Source: Streptomyces sp. Je 1-79
GTDB taxonomy: Bacteria > Actinomycetota > Actinomycetes > Streptomycetales > Streptomycetaceae
Direction of reading: 5' to 3'
Length of the DNA stretch: 64,000 bases
Assembly: GCF_025195125.1 (NCBI RefSeq)
Contig: NZ_JAMGSL010000004.1
Coordinates: 248,001-312,000 of the forward strand
Of the stretch, positions 24,345 to 32,528 are shown in pieces (the first letter of the stretch is position 1; each line of letters opens with the position of its first letter). The notes under the pieces were generated by a model. The model was not told the origin of the DNA. It saw only the letters and a list, made by a program, of their open reading frames with translations, and searched no databases. Made by a program: the position numbers and the translations under genes.

Positions 24345-25502
24345 CGCGATCTCCGGCAGCCGCTCCTCGACCAGGGCGTGCGCCGCCGCGCGGGGGGTGG
24401 AGCAGTCCTCCTCGGCCCGGTCCAGCATCCGGCCGACCAGTGCGCGCATGGCCCCGCGGATATGGGCGAACGCCTCGTCCGCGTCGGCCCCGATGTCGCC
24501 GAAGAGGGTCCACCACCACCAGGCGTTGGTGGCGGAATTGACGACCACGTCGGGCAGGACGGTGATCCCGCGTGCGGCGAGCAGGGCCTCCGCCTCAGGA
24601 AGGACGGGCATGTTCGCCGCCTCGACGATCCAGCGCGCCCGGATCCGCTCCACCGCGTCGACGCCGATCGCGTACGAGACGGCGGCCGGGACCAGGACCT
24701 CGGCGTCGACCGCGAGCCAGGCGTCGCCAGGCTCCTCGCTGTCGCCGGGTCGCAGGGCGCCGCGGTCCACGGTGCCGTACGGGTCGCGTGCCGCGAGCAG
24801 CGCCTCGACGTCCAGACCGTCGCGGTGGGTGATCGTGCCCTTCACGTCGGCGACCGCCACCATGCTGAGTCCGGCCCGGGCCAGGAAGCGGGCGGTGGCG
24901 CCGCCCATGGTCCCGAAGCCCTGAACGGCGACCCGGGTCCCGGCGCGCGACAGGCCGGCCCTGTCCAGGGCCACCAGGACCGACTCGGCGACCCCGCAGC
25001 CGCCCGCCAGCTCGTCGAGCCCGATGCCGTCCACCTCGACCCCGAAGGCCTCCGCGAGCCTCGTCCTGGCCTGCGTCTCGTCGTCCAGGAGCGGGTAGAC
25101 GGCCTGGATCGAGGAGACCAGCCCGGCCTCGGCCGCGGCCCGGTCGACCAGGTCCTGGGACAGGCCGAGGTCCTCGCCGGTGGTCCAGCAGCGCTCGATG
25201 TAGGGGCGCATGGCCCGCAGGTAGCGGACCAGGACGCCGTACGCCTCCGGTGAGCGCGGATCGCAGTCGATGCCGCCCTTGGCGCCGCCCAGCGGGACGT
25301 ACCGACCGGTCGGGTCGTAGTGCAGGGCCTCCTTCATGGTCATGCCCCGCGCCAGACCGGCCACCTCCTCCAGGGTGCAGCCCTCACGCATGCGCAGGCC
25401 GCCACTGGCCACACCGCGCACGAGCCGGTCGACCACCAGATGACCCCGTCGGCCGGTGACGTGGTCCGACCAGGTGACGGACAGCAGGGGGGCGGTGCTC
25501 AT
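24324..25502 (-). CDS. Leucine/valine dehydrogenase-type Glu/Leu/Phe/Val dehydrogenase
   Basis: A 392-residue NAD-dependent amino acid dehydrogenase. The glycine-rich catalytic segment is YVPLGGAKGGIDCDP, containing the active-site Lys. The Rossmann motif is VAVQGFGTMGGATARFL, and VVNSATNAWWWWTLFGD near the C-terminus is typical of actinobacterial members. It should deaminate a branched-chain or aromatic amino acid to the 2-oxo acid, feeding acyl-CoA pools. The substrate is not fixed by these motifs. The ATG has GGAGAAA upstream. A 7-bp inverted repeat lies about 30 bp before the start, shared with the divergent hydrolase. Confidence 0.88.
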   Translation of the reverse strand: MSTAPLLSVTWSDHVTGRRGHLVVDRLVRGVASGGLRMREGCTLEEVAGLARGMTMKEALHYDPTGRYVPLGGAKGGIDCDPRSPEAYGVLVRYLRAMRPYIERCWTTGEDLGLSQDLVDRAAAEAGLVSSIQAVYPLLDDETQARTRLAEAFGVEVDGIGLDELAGGCGVAESVLVALDRAGLSRAGTRVAVQGFGTMGGATARFLARAGLSMVAVADVKGTITHRDGLDVEALLAARDPYGTVDRGALRPGDSEEPGDAWLAVDAEVLVPAAVSYAIGVDAVERIRARWIVEAANMPVLPEAEALLAARGITVLPDVVVNSATNAWWWWTLFGDIGADADEAFAHIRGAMRALVGRMLDRAEEDCSTPRAAAHALVEERLPEIAERYGWY

Positions 25503-25534
25503 GGGTATTTCTCCGTGGACGGAAACAGGGGCAC

Positions 25535-25554
25535 TACTGAATGACGGTTCAGTA
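25535..25554. promoter_or_regulatory. Operator-like inverted repeat in a divergent promoter
   Basis: TACTGAA-TGACGG-TTCAGTA is a perfect 7-bp inverted repeat with a 6-base spacer. It lies in the 123-bp region between the dehydrogenase and the MBL hydrolase, 33 bp before the dehydrogenase ATG. The size and symmetry fit a TetR- or GntR-type dimer. Confidence 0.55.
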
Positions 25555-25625
25555 TCGCGCATCGCCCCGGCCGGTTGCGGCGCGGGCCGACCATAATGGA
25601 ACGACCCCGACCACCAGGAGGACCC

Positions 25626-26825
25626 GTGACCGGCACCGGATCCGACCATTCGCTGCGGGCCACGCTGCGCGGCCTGCGGCCCGAGGCCTTCGGCGCCGAC
25701 CCCAAGGGAGAGCGCCTCGCGCGCATCCGCCGCTCGCCGAACTTCGCGGACGGCGTCTTCCAGAACCCTGTCGCCGCCCGGACCAGACCCGCCGGGTCCA
25801 CCGTCGAATTCGCGAAGATCTACTTCCAGAAGGAGGCCAGGGCGCGCCGCGCCCCCACGGGCGCGATCCCCGTCCACGCCACCACGCTGGCCGACCTCGC
25901 CAAGCCTCCGGTCTCGGGCCTCCGCATCACCTGGATGGGGCACTCCAGCGTCCTCACGGAGATCGACGGTCACCGGGTTCTCTTCGACCCGGTCTGGGGC
26001 GACCGCTGCTCGCCCTTCGCCTTCGCCGGTCCCAAGCGGCTGCACCCCGTGCCGGTGCCGCTCGCCGAGCTCGGCCCGGTCGACGTCGTCGTGATCTCCC
26101 ACGACCACTACGACCACCTCGACCTGCCCACGATCAAGGTGCTGGCCTCCACGGACACCCTCTTCGCGGTACCCCTCGGGGTCGGCGCCCACCTGGAACG
26201 CTGGGGCGTTCCGGCCTCGCGCCTGCGGGAGCTGGACTGGAACGAGTCCACCGATGTCGGCGGCCTGCGGCTGACGGCGACCCCCGCCCGCCACTTCTGC
26301 GGCCGCGGCCTGCGCAACACCCAGCACACCCTCTGGGCGTCCTGGGTCGTCACCGGCCCCGAGCACCGGGTCTACCACAGCGGCGACACCGGCTACTTCC
26401 CCGGCTTCGCGGAGATCGGCGCCGCGCACGGTCCCTTCGACGCGACCATGATCCAGATCGGCGCGTACAGCGAGTACTGGCCCGACATCCACATGACCCC
26501 CGCCGAGGGTGTCCAGGCCCACCTCGACCTCCAGGGCGGCCGCTCGCACGGCGTGCTCCTGCCGATCCACTGGGGCACCTTCAACCTGGCCCCGCACGCG
26601 TGGGCCGAGCCGGGGGAGTGGACGAGCGACGCCGGGCAGGAGTCCGGGCAGGTGATCGCGGCCCCCCGCCCCGGCCAGCCCTTCGAGCCCGCCGGAACCG
26701 TCCCCGTGGTCCCCTGGTGGCGGCCGCTCACCCGGCCGCTGGCACACCCGTGGCGCCGGCCCCGCCCGGTCCAGGGCCCCGTCGAGACGCGAGGAAGCGA
26801 CCTCGACCTCGCCGGCGACCGCTGA
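25626..26825 (+). CDS. MBL-fold metal-dependent hydrolase (NAPE-PLD/UlaG-like)
   Basis: A 399-residue metallo-beta-lactamase-fold protein. The metal motif is SHDHYDHLD (HxHxDH). Other ligands are in ATPARHFCGRG, YHSGDTGYF and LPIHWGTF. The first 90 residues (RGLRPEAFGADPKGERL, then VFQNPV) precede the fold, as in NAPE-PLD-like and UlaG-like proteins. The GTG at 25626 has AGGAGG upstream and is preferred over an upstream in-frame ATG. Relatives cleave phosphodiesters or lactones; the substrate here is unknown. The C-terminal 50 residues are Pro/Arg-rich and probably disordered. Confidence 0.86.
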   Translation: MTGTGSDHSLRATLRGLRPEAFGADPKGERLARIRRSPNFADGVFQNPVAARTRPAGSTVEFAKIYFQKEARARRAPTGAIPVHATTLADLAKPPVSGLRITWMGHSSVLTEIDGHRVLFDPVWGDRCSPFAFAGPKRLHPVPVPLAELGPVDVVVISHDHYDHLDLPTIKVLASTDTLFAVPLGVGAHLERWGVPASRLRELDWNESTDVGGLRLTATPARHFCGRGLRNTQHTLWASWVVTGPEHRVYHSGDTGYFPGFAEIGAAHGPFDATMIQIGAYSEYWPDIHMTPAEGVQAHLDLQGGRSHGVLLPIHWGTFNLAPHAWAEPGEWTSDAGQESGQVIAAPRPGQPFEPAGTVPVVPWWRPLTRPLAHPWRRPRPVQGPVETRGSDLDLAGDR

Positions 26826-26879
26826 CGGGCCCGACACCGATCACCTGAGGCTCGGCCGAGGGGCCGGGGCGCCGCCCCC

Positions 26880-26954
26880 GCCGCGAGCGCGAAGGCCGCG
26901 CGGCGCCGCGAGCGCGAAGGCCGCCCGCCCATGCCGCTCGCGCGAAGGCCGCCC
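26880..26954. repeat. Degenerate 25-bp tandem repeats
   Basis: The unit GCCGCGAGCGCGAAGGCCGC occurs at 26880-26899 and 26905-26924. A diverged third copy, TGCCGCTCGCGCGAAGGCCG, starts at 26932. The period is 25-27 bp, in non-coding DNA. Confidence 0.6.
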
Positions 26955-27127
26955 GGCCGCGCGCCGATGCCGCTCGTGCGAACCGAACCGATGCGAACGC
27001 GAACGCGGACGGCGACGGGCCGCCCGTCGGAGCCGCCCGACCCCGCTCGACCCGGCGCGGGCGCGAGCGCGGTCGGGACCGGCGCGAGCCCGCGCGGGCA
27101 GATTCCGGTCACGGCCGATTTCCACCG

Positions 27128-27157
27128 AGGGTGGAGGCGTACAGACGCCTCCACCCT
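27128..27157. terminator. Intergenic hairpin upstream of the conservon
   Basis: A perfect 13-bp stem AGGGTGGAGGCGT/ACGCCTCCACCCT with an ACAG tetraloop, followed by CTTCC. It lies 302 bp after the MBL gene and 235 bp before cvnA, and would insulate the conservon from upstream transcription. Confidence 0.65.
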
Positions 27158-27392
27158 CTTCCGTTCCACCGCCCCGGCGACCTCTCGTCGCGTTCCGGCC
27201 ATACGTTCTCGGCCTGGCGTGCGAAGGGTGATAGCAGAGTGGGCCGCCTCTCCGGGGAAGTTTGCCAACTGCGCACCACACATGAACGGTTGACGTCTAG
27301 AGTGGGTGGTTGGTGATCATCGGTAGGCTCATCCGACCCACGTAGTACACCCCCGTAGTACGCCGACTCCTGGGCACGTACCAAGGACACTC

Positions 27393-29240
27393 ATGTCTCA
27401 ACTTCGCGCACCCGCCGCGCGGTCCGAACGCCGTGAGGGCGGACGGCACGGCCGGTCAGGCGCCCGTTCCGCTTCCGGCGCGGGGGCTCCCAACCCCGCG
27501 CGGCAACCGGCCCCGCTCCCGGCGGAAGCCCGCATACGCCCCCAACTCCTGCGCACCTCCGTGCTTCCCGCCGTCGCGGTCGCACTCGGCGGCGCCGCCG
27601 CCGTCCTTTTCACCATCCGGTCCACCGGAGCCACTCCGACCCCCGGCCTCTGGGCCGCGCTGACCGGAGCGGCGGCCCTGACGGTCGCCTCCGTGACCGC
27701 CGCCGCGCTCGGCGCGGACCGGGTGGCCAAGTCCGTACTCGACCGCTGCAACGCCTTACGTCGCTCCAGCGCCCGCGGTCAGAGCGAACTCCGTACGATC
27801 GTCGAGCAGCTGCGCCGCGGCGAGGGCCCCCCGGCCCGTCCGGCGATGCCGCCCTCCGCCGCCTCCGGCGACGAGTTCGACCTGCTCGGGCAGGAGCTCT
27901 CCCGCTCCCACGAGGCCGCCGTCGCCGCCGTGGTGCAGGCCTCCCGGCTCTCCAGCAGCGTCGGCAACGAGCAGAAGGTCGAGGTCTTCGTCAACCTCGC
28001 CCGGCGCCTGCAGTCCCTCGTGCACCGCGAGATCCAGCTCCTGGACGAGCTGGAGAACGAGGTCGAGGACCCCGAGCTGCTCAAGGGCCTGTTCCACGTC
28101 GACCACCTGGCCACCCGCATCCGCCGCCACGCCGAGAACCTCGCGGTGCTCGGTGGCGCCATCTCCCGTCGCCAGTGGTCGAACCCGGTCACCATGACCG
28201 AGGTGCTGCGCTCCTCGATCGCCGAGGTCGAGCAGTACCCGCGCGTGAAGCTCGTGCCCCCGATCGACGGCACGCTCCGGGGCCACGCCGTGGCCGACGT
28301 CATCCACCTGCTCGCCGAACTGGTCGAGAACGCGACGCTGTTCTCCGCGCCGCACACCACCGTGCTGCTCCGGGCCCAGTACGTCACCGCGGGCCTCGCC
28401 ATCGAGGTCGAGGACCGCGGCCTGGGCATGCCGGTCACCGAGCAGAACAAGATGAACGCGCTCCTCGCCGACCCCGACCAGGTGAACGTCGCCCACCTGC
28501 TCCAGGACGGCCGGATCGGGCTCTTCGTCGTCTCCGCGCTCGCCCGGCGCCACGGCATCGCGGTACGCCTCCAGTCCAACATCTACGGCGGCATCCAGGC
28601 CGTCCTCGTACTGCCGAAGGGCCTCCTCGGCGCCGACCCCGAGGGCCTCGCGCGCAACGAGAGCCAGACCGCCGCCGTGGCCGCGAGCCCGTCGCCCGCC
28701 CAGGCCCCCCAGATGCAGCAGGTCCCCCAGGCGCACGGTTCGGCCGTCCACGCGGCGCCCCAGCCGGCACCGGCGCCGGTCACCGCACCCGTACAGCCCC
28801 CGGCGCACACCCCCGCACAGCCTCCCGCGCACACCCCCGCACAGCCTCCCGCGCACCCGCCCGTGCAGCAGCCCCCCGTACGCACGCCCGTGCAGCCCCC
28901 CGCGCACCCGCCCGTACGGACCCCGGCCCACGCGCAGGAGCCCGCGTCGGCCGAACCGCCCCACCGGCCCCTGGCCTACACCCCCTCCTTCCCGCTCCAG
29001 CAGCGCACGGAGACCGTCGAACACGCCCAGCCGCCGGGCCGCCCCCTGCTCCCCAAGCGGCGCGCCCAGGAGCACCTCGTCCCGCAGCTGCGCGACGAGC
29101 CCGCGGCCCGCAAGACCGAGGAGCACGCCCTGCACGACCCGGGTCTGATGGCCGCCTTCCAGCGCGGTATCGGACTCGCCGAATCCCAGCCCGCCCCCCA
29201 CCAAGAACCGCCGCGTCCCGGTGACGCGCACAAGGAGTAG
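27393..29240 (+). CDS. cvnA: CvnA, conservon sensor histidine-kinase-like ATPase
   Basis: A 615-residue membrane protein, first component of a Streptomyces conservon. Two hydrophobic helices lie at about residues 53-72 and 82-103. A cytoplasmic coiled region follows, then a GHKL ATPase domain: N-box LLAELVENATLFS, G1 VEDRGLGMP and G2 DGRIGLFVV. There is no clear phosphorylated His, as usual for CvnA. The C-terminal 200 residues are Pro/Ala-rich with short repeats and probably disordered. Residue 122 is encoded by TTA (27756-27758), so translation should need the bldA tRNA. cvnB begins 7 bp after the stop. Confidence 0.9.
   Translation: MSQLRAPAARSERREGGRHGRSGARSASGAGAPNPARQPAPLPAEARIRPQLLRTSVLPAVAVALGGAAAVLFTIRSTGATPTPGLWAALTGAAALTVASVTAAALGADRVAKSVLDRCNALRRSSARGQSELRTIVEQLRRGEGPPARPAMPPSAASGDEFDLLGQELSRSHEAAVAAVVQASRLSSSVGNEQKVEVFVNLARRLQSLVHREIQLLDELENEVEDPELLKGLFHVDHLATRIRRHAENLAVLGGAISRRQWSNPVTMTEVLRSSIAEVEQYPRVKLVPPIDGTLRGHAVADVIHLLAELVENATLFSAPHTTVLLRAQYVTAGLAIEVEDRGLGMPVTEQNKMNALLADPDQVNVAHLLQDGRIGLFVVSALARRHGIAVRLQSNIYGGIQAVLVLPKGLLGADPEGLARNESQTAAVAASPSPAQAPQMQQVPQAHGSAVHAAPQPAPAPVTAPVQPPAHTPAQPPAHTPAQPPAHPPVQQPPVRTPVQPPAHPPVRTPAHAQEPASAEPPHRPLAYTPSFPLQQRTETVEHAQPPGRPLLPKRRAQEHLVPQLRDEPAARKTEEHALHDPGLMAAFQRGIGLAESQPAPHQEPPRPGDAHKE
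28793..28925 (+). repeat. Proline-rich in-frame repeats in cvnA
   Basis: About five degenerate copies of a 24-base unit built on CAGCCTCCCGCGCACACCCC encode repeats of the form QPPAHTPA / QPPAHPPV. They lie in the disordered C-terminal tail of CvnA. Confidence 0.7.
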
Positions 29241-29247
29241 ATTCACC

Positions 29248-29682
29248 ATGGCGAGCAATGTGCCGAACGGCCATTCCTCGGATCTCGACTGGCTGCTGAG
29301 CGGTCTGGTCCAGCGGGTCCCGTACACCCGGAACGCGGTACTGCTCTCCTCCGACGGCCTGGTCAAGTCGGTCCACGGCCTCGACACCGACGCCGCCGAC
29401 CACATGGCCGCGCTGGCCTCCGGGCTCTACTCGCTCGGGCGCAGCGCCGGCGCGCGGTTCGGCGACGGCGGTGAGGTGCGGCAGGTGGTCGTCGAGCTCG
29501 ACTCCACCCTGCTCTTCGTCTCCACCGCCGGATCCGGCACGTGTCTGGCGGTCCTCGCCGGACGTGAGGCGGACGCCGCCGTCCTCGGCTACGAGATGGC
29601 GATGCTCGTCAAGAGCGTGCGGCCCTATCTCGTCACTCCCGCCAGGCAAGCGGCGGGCGCGGCGGGCCGCGCGGGACAGTGA
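29248..29682 (+). CDS. cvnB: CvnB, roadblock/LC7-domain protein
   Basis: A 144-residue protein with a single roadblock/LC7 domain (DLDWLLSGLVQRVPYTRNAVLLSSDGLV, later LLFVSTAGSGTCLAVLAGREADAAVLGYEM). Such proteins regulate small Ras-like GTPases such as CvnD. The ATG at 29248 has AAGGAG upstream; an earlier in-frame start at 29221 lies inside cvnA and is less likely. Its stop overlaps the GTG of cvnC. Confidence 0.92.
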   Translation: MASNVPNGHSSDLDWLLSGLVQRVPYTRNAVLLSSDGLVKSVHGLDTDAADHMAALASGLYSLGRSAGARFGDGGEVRQVVVELDSTLLFVSTAGSGTCLAVLAGREADAAVLGYEMAMLVKSVRPYLVTPARQAAGAAGRAGQ

Positions 29683-30056
29683 GCGTGGTGTCCTCCCAGG
29701 AGGGGCCCTGGCTCGACGACGCGGCGGGCCGGCTGATCCGTCCGTACACCGTGAGCGGTGGCCGGACCCAGCCCACCACCGCGCTCGACCTCCTCTCCAT
29801 GGTGATGGCGACGGGCTCCTCACCGCAGCCGCACATGGGTCCCGAGCACAGCCTGGCCCTCGGGCTGTGCGGCGGACCCACCTCGGTGGCGGAGATCGCG
29901 GCGCACTTACGGCTGCCGGCCGTCGTCACCAAGGTCCTGCTCTCCGATCTCGTGGACTGCGGGGCGCTGACCGCCCGCGCGCCCCGCTTCCACGCCAATC
30001 CAACCGACCGTTCCTTGCTGGAGGCAGTGCTCGATGGCCTACGACAACGGCTCTGA
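29679..30056 (+). CDS. cvnC: CvnC, DUF742 protein
   Basis: A 125-residue DUF742 protein, the third conservon component, with a winged-helix-like core (SVAEIAAHLRLPAVVTKVLLSDLVDCGAL) and the N-terminal RLIRPYTVSGGRT hallmark. It is thought to join the CvnA-CvnB-CvnD complex at the membrane. The GTG overlaps the cvnB stop, and the gene overlaps cvnD by 23 bp. Leu77 is encoded by TTA (29907-29909), the second TTA in this operon. Confidence 0.92.
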   Translation: MSVVSSQEGPWLDDAAGRLIRPYTVSGGRTQPTTALDLLSMVMATGSSPQPHMGPEHSLALGLCGGPTSVAEIAAHLRLPAVVTKVLLSDLVDCGALTARAPRFHANPTDRSLLEAVLDGLRQRL

Positions 30057-30657
30057 GCGCCACGAGAGTTTCGCGACCGACCCGTTCCCCACCGCACTCA
30101 AGATCCTGGTGGCGGGCGGCTTCGGCGTGGGCAAGACGACCTTCGTGGGCGCGGTCAGCGAGATCGAACCGCTGAGCACCGAAGAGCTGCTGACCCAGGT
30201 CAGCGCCGCCACCGACAGTCTGGAGGGCGTGGAGTCCAAGACCACGACCACGGTCGCGATGGACTTCGGCCGCATCACCCTCGACGACCGGAACGTGCTG
30301 TACCTGTTCGGCACCCCGGGCCAGGAGCGCTTCTGGTTCATGTGGGACGAGCTCTCCGAGGGCGCCCTCGGAGCGGTCGTCCTCGCCGACACCCGCCGCC
30401 TCCAGGACTGCTTCTCCGCCGTCGACTTCTTCGAGCGGCGGGGCATCGGATTCGTCGTGGCGGTCAACGAGTTCGACGGCGCCTACCGCTACGAGCCCGA
30501 CGAGGTGCGGGCGGCGCTCGACCTCAACCCCGAGGTACCGGTCGTGCTCTGCGACGCCCGGATCTCCAGCGCCGGCATCCGCACCCTCCTCACCCTCGTC
30601 CAGCATCTGCTCACCACCATCCCGGCCCCCGTGCCGAGCTACGGAGCACCGTCATGA
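30034..30657 (+). CDS. cvnD: CvnD, Ras-like GTPase of the conservon
   Basis: A 207-residue small GTPase. The P-loop is GGFGVGKTTF (about residues 28-37), switch II is FGTPGQERFWFMW, and the base-specificity motif is NEFD in place of the common NKxD. The conserved KTTTTVAMDFGRI segment is the MglA/CvnD-type switch I region. It should act as the output of the CvnA-B-C complex, in a manner compared to eukaryotic G-protein signalling. The 23-bp overlap with cvnC and 4-bp overlap with the next gene imply one transcript. Confidence 0.93.
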   Translation: MAYDNGSERHESFATDPFPTALKILVAGGFGVGKTTFVGAVSEIEPLSTEELLTQVSAATDSLEGVESKTTTTVAMDFGRITLDDRNVLYLFGTPGQERFWFMWDELSEGALGAVVLADTRRLQDCFSAVDFFERRGIGFVVAVNEFDGAYRYEPDEVRAALDLNPEVPVVLCDARISSAGIRTLLTLVQHLLTTIPAPVPSYGAPS

Positions 30658-31223
30658 CCTACGACCCGACCGGTCATCTGCTGCTGACCCCCGTCGACCA
30701 GGAGGCGCCCGCCCGGGTGCGCCGCCTGCGCGAACTGGGCCTCGGGGAGCGGCCGGAGCCGGCGTTCGACGAGTTCGCCCACCGGCTCGCGGAGGTGACC
30801 GGCGCGCCGTACTCGATGGTCAACTTCATCGACGAGAACCGGCAGTTCTTCGCCGGGCTGCACACCCCGGCCGGCACCCACTCGGGCAGCGACCTGGGCG
30901 CGGCGGCGGCCGGCGGCGACGTCGGCCGCTACATGGCCCGCGACCACGGCTACTGCCCGCACGTGGTCGTGCGCCGCAAGGCGCTCGTCCTGGAGGACGT
31001 CTGCGACTACCCGCGGTTCGCCGGGAACCCGGTCGTGGACGAGATCGGCATCCGCTCGTACATGGGCGCTCCGCTGATCGACCGTACGGGCATAGCGCTG
31101 GGCACGATCTGCGTGGTCGACACGGACGTACGGCCGTGGGGCCGCGCCGGACTGGAGACGATCAAGTCGCTCGCGGCGGAGCTGGTGGAGCAGATCCACC
31201 GCCGCGAGGAAGGGCTGATCTGA
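30654..31223 (+). CDS. GAF-domain protein, fifth conservon gene
   Basis: A 189-residue protein made of one GAF domain (VTGAPYSMVNFIDENRQFFAGL, later SYMGAPLIDRTGIALGTICVVD). GAF domains bind small ligands, cyclic nucleotides or haem. A DHGYCPHVV segment contains Cys and His that could bind a cofactor. The ATG overlaps the cvnD stop, so it belongs to the conservon. Some conservons carry a cytochrome P450 as fifth gene instead; this one ends in a sensor-type domain. Confidence 0.85.
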   Translation: MTYDPTGHLLLTPVDQEAPARVRRLRELGLGERPEPAFDEFAHRLAEVTGAPYSMVNFIDENRQFFAGLHTPAGTHSGSDLGAAAAGGDVGRYMARDHGYCPHVVVRRKALVLEDVCDYPRFAGNPVVDEIGIRSYMGAPLIDRTGIALGTICVVDTDVRPWGRAGLETIKSLAAELVEQIHRREEGLI

Positions 31224-31246
31224 CCTCACGCGGAGAACGCACGGTC

Positions 31247-31282
31247 GCGCCCCGGGACGGCATCGTCGTCGTGCCGGGGCGC
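31247..31282. terminator. Terminator between conservon and acyl-CoA dehydrogenase gene
   Basis: A 9-bp stem GCGCCCCGG/CCGGGGCGC with an 18-base loop lies between two convergent genes, 23 bp after the GAF gene stop. Confidence 0.6.
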
Positions 31283-31328
31283 TGCTGTACCCACGGAGTC
31301 GGGCGGGTACGTCAGGCGGGGAACGCGG

Positions 31329-32528
31329 TCAGGCGTGGACGGGATCCAGCTTGACCAGCTCCGAGAGCCGCTCGGACCAACTGCCCTTGTCCTGGCCGAG
31401 AGCCACCTCGGCCAGCCGCAGCAGCTGGACGTCGGAGGTGCCGGCCGGGGCGAAGATGTGGTGCGCGTCGCGGAGGTAGCGCTCGATCGGGCGGTCGGTG
31501 AAGAGACCGGCGGCCGAGTGGATCTCCATCGCGTTGCGGCCGGAGTCTATGGCCGACTCCACGTTGACCAGCTTCGCGTTCATCAACTCCGCGTCGCAGG
31601 ACTGGCCTCGGTCCAGGAGATGCACGGCGTGGTAGGCGGCGAGCCGGGCCGTCATCAGCCGGGACTGCATCTGGCCCAGCTTCAGCTTCACCGTGGGCAG
31701 GTGGTGCAGGGGCTTGCCGTACCGGTGGCGCTCCGCGCAGAACCGGGTCGTCTCCTCCAGGATCGCCTGGTGGATGCCGAGTGAGACGGCGGTGAGGTTG
31801 GCCCTGCCGTACAGCACGCTGGAGGAGTACGCGACGGCGAGACCGTCGCCCTCGTCGCCGAGCCTGTTCGAGGCCGGTACCCGGCAGTTCTCGAAGATCA
31901 GCTCGCCGAAGCTGAAGCCGTGCAGCCCCATGGCGGGCTGCTGGGGTCCGAGCCGGAACCCCGGGCGATCGGACTCGACCAGGAAGGCCGTCAGACCCTT
32001 CGATCCGGGACCGGTCCTGACCACGACGCCGTGCAGATCGCCGACGTGGCTGTTGCCGACGAACACCTTGCTGCCGTTGAGGATGTAGTCGTCGCCGTCG
32101 CGGACCGCGCCGGCGGTCATGCCGAGGACATGACCTCCGGACTCGGGCTCGGTGACGGCGATGGTCGGCAGGCACTCACCGGCCGCGATGGCCGGAAGCC
32201 AGCTCTTGCGCTGCTCGTCGCTGCCGAAGTGCACGATCTTGGCGGTGCCGAGCTGGGAGGCCTGGACCATCGCACCCATGGCGCCGCTGACCCGTGAGAG
32301 TTCCTCGATGATGATGGTTTTCGCCAGATGCCCGGCGCCCATTCCGCCGTACTCCTGGCTGATTGTCGCTCCCAGCCAGCCCTGTTCGCAGATGAGCCGG
32401 GACAGTTCGTGGTGCACCGACCGCGACGATTCCATTTCGGCTATCCGCGGCCGGACCTCACGTTCCGCGAAGTCCCTGACGGTTTCCCTGAGCTGACGAT
32501 GAAGTCGGCTGGTGAAGTAGCTGTCCAT
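31329..32528 (-). CDS. Acyl-CoA dehydrogenase homologue without the catalytic Glu
   Basis: A 399-residue protein with the full acyl-CoA dehydrogenase fold. The flavin-binding segment AVTEPESGGHVLGM (residues 124-137), the KVFVGNS strand and the C-terminal IERYLRDAHHIFAPAGTSDVQ are present. In most family members the residue before GTS is the catalytic Glu; here it is A362. In isovaleryl- and long-chain types the Glu sits at the start of helix G; here that position is G241. The protein may therefore not do a classical alpha,beta-dehydrogenation; flavin oxygenases such as those in antibiotic pathways share this fold. The ATG has AGGGGAGGG upstream. The gene stands alone. Confidence 0.85.
   Translation of the reverse strand: MDSYFTSRLHRQLRETVRDFAEREVRPRIAEMESSRSVHHELSRLICEQGWLGATISQEYGGMGAGHLAKTIIIEELSRVSGAMGAMVQASQLGTAKIVHFGSDEQRKSWLPAIAAGECLPTIAVTEPESGGHVLGMTAGAVRDGDDYILNGSKVFVGNSHVGDLHGVVVRTGPGSKGLTAFLVESDRPGFRLGPQQPAMGLHGFSFGELIFENCRVPASNRLGDEGDGLAVAYSSSVLYGRANLTAVSLGIHQAILEETTRFCAERHRYGKPLHHLPTVKLKLGQMQSRLMTARLAAYHAVHLLDRGQSCDAELMNAKLVNVESAIDSGRNAMEIHSAAGLFTDRPIERYLRDAHHIFAPAGTSDVQLLRLAEVALGQDKGSWSERLSELVKLDPVHA

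Larger units (their letters stand above)
26826..27392. other. 567-bp intergenic region before the conservon
   Basis: No convincing gene. The first 150 bases carry GC-rich degenerate repeats, the middle has a strong hairpin (27128-27157), and the last 230 bases are the leader and promoter region of the conservon. TTGACG at 27290 and TAGGCT at 27324 are promoter-like hexamers, but at 28 bases apart they do not form one standard promoter. A ribosome site CAAGGACA precedes the cvnA ATG. Confidence 0.5.
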
